Shown here in pieces: positions 49,535 to 56,744 of a DNA stretch of 64,000 nt (position 1 is its first letter; each line of letters opens with the position of its first letter). The notes under the pieces are model-generated. The model was not told where the DNA came from and ran no database searches. It saw only the letters and a list, made by a program, of their open reading frames with translations. The translations under genes were made by a program, and so were the position numbers. Source of the DNA: CAZGUH01 sp964529005 (lineage in GTDB: Bacteria; Actinomycetota; Acidimicrobiia; Acidimicrobiales; Ilumatobacteraceae); contig CAZGUH010000001.1 of assembly GCA_964529005.1 (NCBI GenBank), positions 186,001 to 250,000 of the forward strand, written 5' to 3'.

Positions 49535-49540
49535 TAGGCT
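49535..49540 (+). promoter_or_regulatory. -10-like TAGGCT before trmD
   Basis: TAGGCT ends 8 nt before the GTG at 49549, giving trmD its own leaderless transcript inside the ribosomal cluster. Confidence 0.5.
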
Positions 49541-49548
49541 GGCGAGCC

Positions 49549-50283
49549 GTGCGCATCGACGTCTTCAGCCTCTTCCCCGGCCTGGTGGACGCGTTCTGCG
49601 CCGAGAGCCTGCTCGGCAAGGCGCGCACGGGCGGCCTCGTCGACCTGCGCCTGCACGACCTGCGCGAGCACACCACCGACGTGCACCGCACGGTCGACGA
49701 CACCCCGTTCGGCGGCGGGGCCGGCATGGTGATCCGGCCCGAGCCGGTGTTCGCCAGCGTGGACGCCGCCGACCCGCCGCGACCGCTGTACCTGCTCGGT
49801 CCGGGAGGGCGACGGTTCGACCAGGCGCTCGCCCACGAGCTCGCCGAGGGCGACGGGTTCAGCCTGCTGTGCGGCCGCTACGAGGGCGTCGACCACCGCA
49901 TCCGCGAGCACCTCGTCGACGGTGAGCTCAGCGTGGGCGACGTCGTGCTCGCCGGCGGGGAGGTCGCCGCCTGCCTCGTGATCGAGGCGGTCACGCGCCT
50001 GCTCCCGGGAGTGATGGGCAACGACGTCAGCCCGGTGACCGAGAGCTTCGGCGCAGCAGGCCTGCTCGAGGAACCGCAGTACACCCGCCCGGCAGAGTTC
50101 CGGGGATGGAAGGTGCCCGACATCCTCCGCAGCGGCGACCACGGCAAGATCGCCCGCTGGCGGCGCGCCCAGGCGCTACACCGCACGCTCGCCGCCCGGC
50201 CCGACCTCATCGAGCGCCGCGGTGGTCTCAGCGCGGAGGAGCAGCGGCTGTTGGAAGAGTTCCCTGCGGTGCCGTATCCTTGA
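49549..50283 (+). CDS. trmD: tRNA (guanine-N1)-methyltransferase TrmD
   Basis: 244 residues. SPOUT-class enzyme making m1G37 in tRNA with S-adenosylmethionine. Trefoil-knot motifs: MRIDVFSLFPGLVDAFCAES, DDTPFGGGAGMVIRPEPVF, SLLCGRYEGVDHRI, SVGDVVLAGGEVAACLVIEA, and the GVMGNDVSPVTESFGAAGLL linker plus the PAEFRGWKVPDILRSGDHGK motif. GTG start. Followed by rplS after 40 nt. Confidence 0.96.
   Translation: MRIDVFSLFPGLVDAFCAESLLGKARTGGLVDLRLHDLREHTTDVHRTVDDTPFGGGAGMVIRPEPVFASVDAADPPRPLYLLGPGGRRFDQALAHELAEGDGFSLLCGRYEGVDHRIREHLVDGELSVGDVVLAGGEVAACLVIEAVTRLLPGVMGNDVSPVTESFGAAGLLEEPQYTRPAEFRGWKVPDILRSGDHGKIARWRRAQALHRTLAARPDLIERRGGLSAEEQRLLEEFPAVPYP
50275..50280 (+). promoter_or_regulatory. Possible -10 TATCCT before rplS
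   Basis: TATCCT within the last trmD codons, 43 nt before the rplS ATG. Weakly supported because it lies in coding sequence. Confidence 0.25.
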
Positions 50284-50323
50284 GCGTTCCCCCGTAGCCC
50301 CCGACGCTGGAAGTGCGCGCGCC

Positions 50324-50671
50324 ATGAAGTCCACCGATCTCGTCGACAACCAGTACCTGCGGACCGATATCCCCGATTTCGGCCCCGGCGACGAGCTCAA
50401 GGTGCACGTGCGCGTGGTCGAGGGCGGCAAGGAGCGCGTGCAGGTCTTCCAGGGCAACGTCATCGCCCGTGCGGGCAGCGGTGTCCAAGAGACGTACACC
50501 GTGCGCAAGCTGTCCGGCGGTGTCGGCGTCGAGCGCACCTTCCCCGTGCACGCGCCGACCGTGGCCAAGATCGAAGTCGTCCGCCGCGGCGACGTGCGCC
50601 GGGCCAAGCTGTATTACCTGCGGGGCCGGACGGGCAAGGCCGCCAAGATCAAGGAAAAGCGCGAGAAGTGA
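50324..50671 (+). CDS. rplS: 50S ribosomal protein L19
   Basis: 115 residues. Located at the 30S-50S interface. Motifs: IPDFGPGDELKVHVRVVEGG, KERVQVFQGNVIARAGSGVQ, ETYTVRKLSGGVGVERTFPV, HAPTVAKIEVVRRGDVRRAK, LYYLRGRTGKAAKIKEK. Full length with the usual basic tail. Next is DUF2469 after 40 nt; the lepB and rnhB genes often found here are absent. Confidence 0.97.
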   Translation: MKSTDLVDNQYLRTDIPDFGPGDELKVHVRVVEGGKERVQVFQGNVIARAGSGVQETYTVRKLSGGVGVERTFPVHAPTVAKIEVVRRGDVRRAKLYYLRGRTGKAAKIKEKREK

Positions 50672-50711
50672 CCTTTGGGGTCACCCGCGCAATCGGGACG
50701 AGGACCCTCCC

Positions 50712-51005
50712 ATGAGCACCGACGATCTCGAGAACTTCGAGGCCGAGCGGGAGCTCCAACTCGCGCAGGAGTATCAGGACGTGGCGGGCATGTTCCGCTA
50801 CGCCGTCGAGACCGAGCGCCGGTTCTACCTGGCCAACGACGTGCAGCTCACGATGGTGGGCGACGCGGCGCGGCCGATCATCGAGGTGGTGCTGACCGAC
50901 GCATGGGTTTGGGACATGTACCGCAAGACCCGCTTCGTGGCGAAGGTGCGGGTCCTGAGCTTCAAGGACGTCAACGTCGAGGAGCTGCCGCACTCCGACC
51001 TGTGA
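50712..51005 (+). CDS. DUF2469 conserved actinobacterial protein
   Basis: 97 residues. Matches DUF2469, a small protein almost confined to actinobacteria and usually found between rnhB and yraN: MSTDDLENFEAERELQLAQE, YQDVAGMFRYAVETERRFYL, ANDVQLTMV, DAWVWDMYRKTRFVAKVRVL, FKDVNVEEL. Function unknown; no secretion signal. Ends in GTGA overlap with yraN. Confidence 0.93.
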   Translation: MSTDDLENFEAERELQLAQEYQDVAGMFRYAVETERRFYLANDVQLTMVGDAARPIIEVVLTDAWVWDMYRKTRFVAKVRVLSFKDVNVEELPHSDL

Positions 51006-51355
51006 CGCCCGCCGGCGGCGCCAACGGGGCACGTGGGCGCTGGGGAGAGGAGCGGGCGGCGGCCTGGTACCGCGCTCACGGGTTCACGATCGTCGCTGCG
51101 AACTGGCGGTGTGAGCTCGGCGAGCTCGATCTCGTGGCGCGGCGCGAACGACTCGTGGTGTTCGCCGAGGTGAAGGCGCGCCGCACCGAGCGATACGGCC
51201 CTGCCGCAGCCGCCGTCGGCCCCGCGAAGCAGGCCCGCGTGCGACGTCTCGCCGTGAGGTGGCTGGCCGACCACGACGTGCACGGCGTCGACGTGCGCTT
51301 TGACGTGGTCGCCGTGACAGGCGTGCGGGTCGAGGTGATCGAAGCGGCGTTCTGA
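51002..51355 (+). CDS. yraN: YraN/UPF0102 endonuclease-like protein
   Basis: 117 residues, restriction-endonuclease-like fold: GRWGEERAAAWYRAHGFTIV, ANWRCELGELDLVARRERLV and VFAEVKARRTERYGPAAAAV, giving the catalytic pattern E...GELD...EVK. UPF0102 proteins are implicated in DNA processing or recombination, exact role unknown. The GTG start overlaps the DUF2469 stop. Last gene of the ribosomal cluster, convergent with the next small gene. Confidence 0.9.
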   Translation: MTPAGGANGARGRWGEERAAAWYRAHGFTIVAANWRCELGELDLVARRERLVVFAEVKARRTERYGPAAAAVGPAKQARVRRLAVRWLADHDVHGVDVRFDVVAVTGVRVEVIEAAF

Positions 51356-51365
51356 CGCGGCCCGG

Positions 51366-51569
51366 TCAGCCGGCGTGCGTGCGCGCCCGGCGATCCCAGC
51401 AGGCGCGATGCCAGTGCCGGCGGAGCTCGGGCGCATCGGCCGGCACGACGACCAGGTGGCCGACACCGGGAGCGATGTCGCGATGGCAGCCAGGACACAC
51501 GTACGTCTTGAGCGCTTCGTACGGCTGGATGCGCCGCACCGCGAGGTCACCGAAGCCGCCGTCCCACAA
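51366..51569 (-). CDS. Small zinc-ribbon/HNH-like protein of actinobacterial type
   Basis: 67 residues from a TTG start. Sequence VRRIQPYEALKTYVCPGCHR, DIAPGVGHLVVVPADAPELR, RHWHRACWDRRAR: two pairs of metal ligands (CPGC and HxxC with WH) in the arrangement seen in a conserved actinobacterial small protein, often mislabelled ATP/GTP-binding. A treble-clef zinc site is likely; role unknown. The start is uncertain: a GTG at the VRRIQPYEALK position would shorten it by 9, and the frame is open further upstream through the 36-residue gene. Confidence 0.65.
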   Translation of the reverse strand: MWDGGFGDLAVRRIQPYEALKTYVCPGCHRDIAPGVGHLVVVPADAPELRRHWHRACWDRRARTHAG

Positions 51570-51601
51570 CCCGGCGCGCCGCGGGCGGAGAGCCCGCCGC
51601 C

Positions 51602-51712
51602 TCAGCCGAGGACGGTCCACAGGACGAGCGCCACGGCGATGGCGATCGCGGCGATGACGAACACCAGGTCGCCGCGATGGCGGACGAACCGGCGGTACGG
51701 GTTGTATCCCAC
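51602..51712 (-). CDS. 36-residue single-pass membrane protein
   Basis: Tiny gene with GTG start 8 nt behind CATAAT. The peptide begins GYNPYRRFVRHRGDLVFVIA and continues with a hydrophobic stretch AAIAIAVALVLWTVLG to the end: a short basic cytoplasmic head and one TM helix. The YNPYR-basic-TM pattern recurs in small proteins of actinobacteria as far as I recall. Function unknown; lies 32 nt upstream of the zinc-ribbon gene on the same strand. Confidence 0.6.
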   Translation of the reverse strand: MGYNPYRRFVRHRGDLVFVIAAIAIAVALVLWTVLG

Positions 51713-51720
51713 GGTCGACC

Positions 51721-51726
51721 ATTATG
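51721..51726 (-). promoter_or_regulatory. -10-like CATAAT before the 36-residue gene
   Basis: Minus-strand CATAAT, 8 nt before the GTG at 51712; the closest to the TATAAT consensus in the window. Confidence 0.5.
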
Positions 51727-51814
51727 GAGGGCTCGGCCCGTGCGCCGGCGGCTGACCGCCCGCGACGATCAGCTGACGCCCGGCACCTGACGGCCGGCCT
51801 GCCGGCCGGCCCGG

Positions 51815-51820
51815 TACGGT
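51815..51820 (+). promoter_or_regulatory. -10-like TACGGT before the 51828 gene
   Basis: TACGGT ends 7 nt before the GTG at 51828. Confidence 0.45.
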
Positions 51821-51827
51821 TCGTGTG

Positions 51828-52526
51828 GTGCGACGCACCGTGCTGTCCCTGGTCGCCGCTGCGATCGTGCTGGTTCCCGCGTCGCGCGCCGGCGCGCAGG
51901 ACGACGAACCGCCCACCGAGCCGAACGCGCCCCTGGTCATCGTGCCCGCCGGCTGCGTCGCGCCGGCGCCTGCCCGAGCCGTCTTCGTCGGCACGCTCGT
52001 CGACAGCGTCCCCAACACGGCCCGCTTCTCCGTCGACCAGGTGCGCGCCGGTTCCCTCGACGGGTTCGCCGTCGGCGGTCAGGTCGACGTGGACTACGAC
52101 GACGAGACGCGGTTCTTGGACATCGGTGAGACGTATCTCGTCGGCGTGGGCATCGACCCGGTCACGGACCGCTTGTCGTCGAAGGTCCGCGAGCCGGCGC
52201 CGCTGTTCGGAGGCAACGACGTCATCGGCGTGGACGACACCGACGTGCTCTGTCCCGAGATCGGGGACCCGATCCGCACGGTCTTCCCGGATGGCTCCAG
52301 CGTCGAGACCGGTGTGTTCTCGCCCCTCGCCGAGAACCGCAGCGAGGTGGTGCGGGCGCTCGCACTGCCTGCGGTCGTGGCGTTCGCCATCCTGCTCGGG
52401 CTCGCTGCGCTGAAGGCCGCGATCGCGGGTATCGGCCGCGGCTACGGCGTGCTCGCACGACGCGCGCTCGGCGTGCCATCCCCGGCGCGCCCCGGGCGAG
52501 TCGGCCAGCGCCGACACACGGGCTGA
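51828..52526 (+). CDS. Secreted/membrane-anchored protein of unknown function
   Basis: 232 residues. Signal peptide VRRTVLSLVAAAIVLVPASR with cleavage near AGAQ, an exported beta-rich domain (PARAVFVGTLVDSVPNTARF, SVDQVRAGSLDGFAVGGQVD, DIGETYLVGVGID) with two Cys (AGCVAP, VLCPEI), then a C-terminal TM (ALALPAVVAFAILLGLAALK) and basic cytoplasmic tail. A type-I membrane protein. The strand sequence AVFVGTLV..ARFSVDQVRAG resembles the OB/TIMP-like domains that precede a C-terminal anchor in actinobacteria, but this is tentative. GTG at 51825 is directly adjacent as an alternative start. Confidence 0.75.
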   Translation: MRRTVLSLVAAAIVLVPASRAGAQDDEPPTEPNAPLVIVPAGCVAPAPARAVFVGTLVDSVPNTARFSVDQVRAGSLDGFAVGGQVDVDYDDETRFLDIGETYLVGVGIDPVTDRLSSKVREPAPLFGGNDVIGVDDTDVLCPEIGDPIRTVFPDGSSVETGVFSPLAENRSEVVRALALPAVVAFAILLGLAALKAAIAGIGRGYGVLARRALGVPSPARPGRVGQRRHTG

Positions 52527-52558
52527 CGGGCCGACGGGCCGACCATCACGGCTGATCG

Positions 52559-53251
52559 TCAGCTGTGCATCGCTCGAGCGGCATTCGCCGCGGCGCGCAG
52601 CTCGTCCACGGCGTGCGTCAGGCCGTGAGGATCGCGGTACAGCGCGCTGCCCGCGACCAGAACGTTGGCTCCGGCCGCGGTCGCGCCGGCGGCCGTCGCC
52701 GGACCGATGCCACCGTCGACCTCGAGGTCGATCATGTCGCTGAGTCCGGCGCCGTCGATGAGCGCGCGCACGGCGGCGATCTTCGGCTCCATCGTGGCGA
52801 TGTAGGTCTGGCCGCCGAAGCCCGGATTGACGGTCATGACGAGCACCAGATCGACGAGGTCGAGCACGTGCGCGATGGTGTCGATCGGCGTGGCCGGGTT
52901 GAGCGCCACCCCCGCGCTGGCCCCGAACGACCGAATGTTGGCGAGCGTGCGGTGCAAGTGCGGGCACGCTTCCACGTGCACGATCAACCGCCGGCATCCG
53001 GCCTCGACGTAGCGCTCGGCGAGCACGTCGGGGGTCAGCACCATGAGGTGCGCTTCGAACGGCAGGCCGGTGTGCGAGCGGGCGGCAGCGATGACGTCGG
53101 GGCCGAACGTGAGGTTCGGCACGAACTGGCCGTCCATCACATCCCACTGCACGAGGTCGACCCCCGCGGCTTCGAGGGCGGCCAACTCGTCGCCGAGGCG
53201 GGCGAAGTCGGCGGGCAGGACGGAGGGAGCGATCTGGATCGGGCGGGCCAT
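52559..53251 (-). CDS. rpe: Ribulose-phosphate 3-epimerase
   Basis: 230 residues. Interconverts ribulose 5-phosphate and xylulose 5-phosphate in the pentose phosphate pathway. TIM barrel: IQIAPSVLPADFARLGDELA, VDLVQWDVMDGQFVPNLTFG (metal His replaced by the D-V-M-D-G motif of the family), PFEAHLMVL, VLVMTVNPGFGGQTYIATME, IDLEVDGGIGPATAA, VLVAGSALYRDP. All family landmarks present. The ATG at 53251 is 9 nt behind TAGCGT. Confidence 0.96.
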   Translation of the reverse strand: MARPIQIAPSVLPADFARLGDELAALEAAGVDLVQWDVMDGQFVPNLTFGPDVIAAARSHTGLPFEAHLMVLTPDVLAERYVEAGCRRLIVHVEACPHLHRTLANIRSFGASAGVALNPATPIDTIAHVLDLVDLVLVMTVNPGFGGQTYIATMEPKIAAVRALIDGAGLSDMIDLEVDGGIGPATAAGATAAGANVLVAGSALYRDPHGLTHAVDELRAAANAARAMHS

Positions 53252-53260
53252 CGCGCCAGG

Positions 53261-53266
53261 ACGCTA
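53261..53266 (-). promoter_or_regulatory. -10-like TAGCGT before rpe
   Basis: Minus-strand TAGCGT, 9 nt before the ATG at 53251. Confidence 0.5.
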
Positions 53267-53299
53267 ACGCGGCCGCCGTGCAACGCGCGTGCCTGCCCG

Positions 53300-53305
53300 T
53301 ACCAT
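53300..53305 (+). promoter_or_regulatory. -10-like TACCAT before the TrmA-family gene
   Basis: TACCAT ends 7 nt before the GTG at 53313, favouring that start over the upstream in-frame codon at 53289. Confidence 0.45.
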
Positions 53306-53312
53306 CGACGAG

Positions 53313-54527
53313 GTGACCGTCGTCGAGCTCCGGCCTGATCGTCTCGTGGCGGGCGGCGCAGCACTCGCCCGCGCCGCGGACGGCAGGGTGGTGTTCGTCG
53401 ATGGAGCGCTGCCCGGCGAGACGGTGCGCGCGCTGATCACCGACGAGCGGCGCGATTTCGCTCGGGCGACGACGGTCGCGGTGATCGATGCCGCCGCCGA
53501 TCGAATCGGCGAGCCCTGCCCGCACCGAGCCCGCGGGTGCGGTGGGTGCGATTGGCAGTTCGTCGCGCCGAGCGCGCAGCTCGCGTGGAAGGCGCAGATC
53601 GTCGCGGATGCACTCGCTCGTCTGGGCCGCGTCACCGACCCGGTCGTGCGCGCCCGTGGCGCGGTCGCGGCGTCCGCCTACCGCACGACGTTGCGTGCTG
53701 CGATCGATCACGACGGCGTCGCCGGCTTTCGCGCTCGGGCGTCGCACGACGTCGTCCACGCCGATTCGTGTCTCGTGGCGCATCCTGCGCTCTCGTCGGC
53801 GTTGGCGTCGCTGCGGGCCCCCGGAGCGGTCGAGGTGACGATGCGCACCAGCGTGGCGACCGGCCAGATGACGGCTCTCGCCGACCCTGACGACGCGGCG
53901 ATCACGGGCCTGCCGGATCACGCGCAGGTGGGCCCGGCGGCGACGCTCGACGAGATCGTCGCGGGCGTGCGGCTGCGCGTGTCGGCCGGCTCGTTCTTCC
54001 AGTCGGGACCCGCCGCCGCTGACCTCCTCGTGGCGGCGGTCGCCGATGCGGTCGGAGATGTCGCCGGCGCCACGGCCGTCGACGCCTACGGCGGCGTGGG
54101 CCTGTTCGCTGCGACGGCGCTCGCGGCGTGCGCGGACGTGACCGTGGTCGAGGCCTCGCGCTCGTCGTGCGACGACGCCCGCCACAACCTGCACGGGCGG
54201 CGGGCCCGTGTCGTGCGCGCGCGTCTCGAACGGTGGCGAGCGAGCCGTGCCGACGTGGTCGTCGCCGACCCCGCGCGCTCGGGCCTCGGCCGCGGCGCCG
54301 TTCAACGGCTGGCCGAGACGTCGGCCGACCGGTTCGTGCTCGTCAGCTGCGACGCGGCAGCCCTCGGGCGCGACGTGAAGCTCCTCGCCGAGAACGGCTA
54401 CGAGCTCGAGGTGGTGGCGGTGCTCGACCTGTTTCCCCACACGCACCACGTCGAGGCCGTGGCGACGTTCTCCAGGCGGCATGCTGGAGGACGTGCTTCG
54501 TCCCGTCGTCGCTCCCGAGGTCGCTGA
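53313..54527 (+). CDS. TrmA/RumA-family RNA (uracil-C5)-methyltransferase
   Basis: 404 residues. SAM-dependent RNA m5U methyltransferase. N-terminal TRAM-like domain (AALARAADGRVVFVDGALPG), Fe-S cysteines (PCPHRARGCGGCDWQF), Rossmann SAM domain (GSFFQSGPAAADLLVAAVAD, VDAYGGVGLFAATAL), and catalytic Cys in LVSCDAAALGRDVKLL with the final Glu in HHVEAVATF. Which uridine (rRNA or tRNA) is not readable. Overlaps psuG by 47 nt, so its extreme C-terminus (GRASSRRRSRGR) is encoded within the psuG start region. Confidence 0.9.
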   Translation: MTVVELRPDRLVAGGAALARAADGRVVFVDGALPGETVRALITDERRDFARATTVAVIDAAADRIGEPCPHRARGCGGCDWQFVAPSAQLAWKAQIVADALARLGRVTDPVVRARGAVAASAYRTTLRAAIDHDGVAGFRARASHDVVHADSCLVAHPALSSALASLRAPGAVEVTMRTSVATGQMTALADPDDAAITGLPDHAQVGPAATLDEIVAGVRLRVSAGSFFQSGPAAADLLVAAVADAVGDVAGATAVDAYGGVGLFAATALAACADVTVVEASRSSCDDARHNLHGRRARVVRARLERWRASRADVVVADPARSGLGRGAVQRLAETSADRFVLVSCDAAALGRDVKLLAENGYELEVVAVLDLFPHTHHVEAVATFSRRHAGGRASSRRRSRGR

Positions 54528-55407
54528 CGCTCTCGCCGCCGGCGCGCCGGTCGTCGCGCTGGAGTCGACCATCTTCTCCCACCTCGGCCTGCCGTCGCCC
54601 GCCAACGCGGCCGCCCTCGAACGCTGCTGCGCAGCGTTGCGCGCGGGTGGGGCGACGCCCGCGATCACTGCGGTTCTCGATGGCGTCGTCCGCGTCGGCC
54701 TGACGGGTGACGAGCACGAGCGAATCCTCGGGCCGGCGCGCAAGACTGCCGAGCGCGACATCGCGGTGGCGTGCGCGCAACGATGGGAGTTCGGCGCCAC
54801 GACCGTGTCCGCGTCGCTGGCGATCGCCGCCGCGGCGGGGATCCGGGTGTTCTCGACCGGTGGCATCGGCGGGGTCCACCGCGGCGCAGAGCTGACCGGC
54901 GACGTGTCCGCCGACCTCGATGCCATCGCCCACCATCCCGTCGTCACCGTGTGTGCCGGAGCGAAGGCGTTCCTCGACCTCGCCCGCACGCTCGAGCACC
55001 TCGAGACCGCAGGGGTGCCGGTGCTCGGCTGGCGGACCGAGTGGTTCCCCGCGTTCTACACCCGATCGAGCGGCCTGCGCGTTGCACACCGGGTGGAGTC
55101 GGCGTTCGAGGTCGCCGCGGTGCTGGCTGGCCGGGCTCGTCCGAGCACGGGCGTCTTGCTCACGGCGCCGATCCCCGAGTCCGACGAGCTCGACGCCGAT
55201 CGCATCGACGTCGCGCTCCGCCAGGCGCTCGCCGACTGCGAGGCCGGTGGCATCCGGGGAGCGGCGATCACGCCGTTCGTGCTCGATCGCATCGCAGCGG
55301 TGACTGCAGGCGACAGCGTTCCCGCGAACCTCGCTCTCGCCGAGAACAACGCTCGGGTGGCGGCCGAGGTCGCGGCCGCGGTGTCGGCGACGTTCACAGG
55401 CGGCTGA
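54481..55407 (+). CDS. psuG: Pseudouridine-5-phosphate glycosidase
   Basis: 308 residues. Cleaves the C-glycosidic bond of pseudouridine 5-phosphate to uracil and ribose 5-phosphate (reversible). Motifs: VVALESTIFSHLGLPSPANA (conserved ALESTxxxHGxPxPxN), ATPAITAVLDGVVRVGLTGD, ATTVSASLAIAAAAGIRVFS, TGGIGGVHRGAE, VVTVCAGAKAFLDLARTLEH, and PANLALAENNARVAAEVA. The kinase PsuK that feeds it is not adjacent. Overlap with the m5U methyltransferase gene suggests an RNA-modification/salvage pairing. Convergent overlap of 14 nt with the next minus-strand gene. Confidence 0.93.
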   Translation: MLEDVLRPVVAPEVADALAAGAPVVALESTIFSHLGLPSPANAAALERCCAALRAGGATPAITAVLDGVVRVGLTGDEHERILGPARKTAERDIAVACAQRWEFGATTVSASLAIAAAAGIRVFSTGGIGGVHRGAELTGDVSADLDAIAHHPVVTVCAGAKAFLDLARTLEHLETAGVPVLGWRTEWFPAFYTRSSGLRVAHRVESAFEVAAVLAGRARPSTGVLLTAPIPESDELDADRIDVALRQALADCEAGGIRGAAITPFVLDRIAAVTAGDSVPANLALAENNARVAAEVAAAVSATFTGG

Positions 55408-55996
55408 GCCGCCGGTCGACGCGGGCGAGGAATCGTTGGCGCTCGTCGTGCGTCGAGCGGTCGGCGCCGTACAGCGCGATCCAATGCGTCCGGCATCGCC
55501 ACGAGCACATCGCCCGCAGCGCGCGTGTGACGGTCCGCTTGCCGGCCTCGCCTTCCAGCGCGTTGACGAACTTCGACGAGCCGTGCGTCGTGACGGCCAC
55601 GATGCGACGGATGTGGGGCAGTCCGGGCCGCAACGTCGCGGCGTGGTCCGGAAGGTCCCAGGCGACGCCGCGCACCCACACGCGGTCGATCCACCCCTTC
55701 AACATCGCCGGCTGCCCCGACCACCACGTCGGGTACACCAGCACGAGCGCCTCGCACCAGCGAAGGTCGGCGACATGGCGCTCGATCGGATCGCGCAGCG
55801 CCGGTGGGCGCTCGTCGAACGGCGTCATGTGCGCCCGGCGCTCGGCGGCGGTCAGGCGCGGCGCGAAGCCGTCCGCGTACAGATCGGTGACGCGCACGTC
55901 GTGGCCCGATCCGCGCAGCGCGGCGACGACGCGGTCGCGCACGGCGGCGGCGAACGACGTGGGGTCGGGATGGCAGAACACGACGAGCGCGTTCAC
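55394..55996 (-). CDS. Flavodoxin-fold NAD(P)H oxidoreductase (copy 2)
   Basis: 200 residues. NQO1/MdaB-like quinone reductase or KefF/G-like protein: NALVVFCHPDPTSFAAAVRD, GHDVRVTDLYADGFAPRLT, WCEALVLVYPTWWSGQPAML, KGWIDRVWVRGVAWDLPD, THGSSKFVNALEGE. Binds FMN/FAD and passes hydride to quinones or nitro compounds. GTG start overlaps the stop of the upstream paralogue (GTGA). The two share the whole domain layout and clearly arose by tandem duplication. Confidence 0.87.
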   Translation of the reverse strand: MNALVVFCHPDPTSFAAAVRDRVVAALRGSGHDVRVTDLYADGFAPRLTAAERRAHMTPFDERPPALRDPIERHVADLRWCEALVLVYPTWWSGQPAMLKGWIDRVWVRGVAWDLPDHAATLRPGLPHIRRIVAVTTHGSSKFVNALEGEAGKRTVTRALRAMCSWRCRTHWIALYGADRSTHDERQRFLARVDRRLSRL

Positions 55997-56580
55997 AGGC
56001 GGGCCATCCTGGTCGCAACGCGGTCGAGGAACGCGCGCCGTTGCGCCGGCGTGGACGTGTCGGTGGAGTACAGCGCCAGCCACTGCCGGCGCGTGCGCAG
56101 ACCGGTGTTCAGCCGCGCCGCACGCATCAGGATGCGTCGGCCGTTGTCGTTGATCAGCCACACGTACCGTCGCGGCGACCCGTAGGTGCTGATGCCGATC
56201 AGCCGGCGCACGTGGGTCAGCCCAGGCCGCACATTGCCGGAGGCGTCGAACAGGAACCCGACGCCGGGAACCAGCACACGCTCGAGCCATCCCTTCAACA
56301 CGGCAGGCAACCCCGACCACCACGTCGGGTAGACGAACACGAGTGCCTCCGCGCGTTGCACGATCGCGACGTGCGCGGCGACGAGTGGATCGATCACCGG
56401 CCGATCGCCGTGGTACGCGCGGTGCTCCTCGATCGTCATCTCGGCTCGGAAGCCGATCGCCTCCAGATCGAGGACGTCGACGTCGTGACCGCTCCGACGC
56501 AGTGCCTCGCACGCCGTGTCGAGCACCGCTCGTCCGAAGCTGTCGTCACACGGATGCGCGAACACGACCGCAATGCGCAC
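55993..56580 (-). CDS. Flavodoxin-fold NAD(P)H oxidoreductase (copy 1)
   Basis: 195 residues: VRIAVVFAHPCDDSFGRAVL, GHDVDVLDLEAIGFRAEMTI, AEALVFVYPTWWSGLPAVLK, GWLERVLVPGVGFLFDASG, ISTYGSPRRYVWLINDNGRR. Same family as the following gene. GTG start 7 nt behind TAGCTT. The 164-nt gap upstream holds the second intergenic palindrome element and separates this gene from the truncated RibD_C-like frame. Confidence 0.87.
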   Translation of the reverse strand: MRIAVVFAHPCDDSFGRAVLDTACEALRRSGHDVDVLDLEAIGFRAEMTIEEHRAYHGDRPVIDPLVAAHVAIVQRAEALVFVYPTWWSGLPAVLKGWLERVLVPGVGFLFDASGNVRPGLTHVRRLIGISTYGSPRRYVWLINDNGRRILMRAARLNTGLRTRRQWLALYSTDTSTPAQRRAFLDRVATRMARL

Positions 56581-56587
56581 GGCGCCG

Positions 56588-56593
56588 AAGCTA
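56588..56593 (-). promoter_or_regulatory. -10-like TAGCTT before the reductase pair
   Basis: Minus-strand TAGCTT, 7 nt before the GTG at 56580. Confidence 0.5.
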
Positions 56594-56624
56594 GCGCCGC
56601 ACGAGCGCCGCGTGCCCAGGCCGC

Positions 56625-56719
56625 TTGGGCGCGTCCCGCTGCTGTGCCGGCAGCCGAACGCGCCCAAGGCACTGGGTCGGGCGCGAGTCGCTGCTGTGGG
56701 CGCAACATGGCGCGCCCAA
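56625..56719. repeat. Paired intergenic palindrome, copy B (43-9-43 nt)
   Basis: Units 56625-56667 (TTGGGCGCG...CGCGCCCAA) and 56677-56719 (TCGGGCGCG...CGCGCCCAA), separated by 9 nt. Same unit length, spacer length, outer stems and order of TT- then TC-type left arms as copy A at 48283; the inner 25 nt differ but keep a CTGC/GCAG or TGC/GCA stem. It lies directly upstream of a gene that has lost its N-terminus. Confidence 0.85.
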
Positions 56720-56744
56720 GGATGGGAGCGATGCGCGAGCTGCG

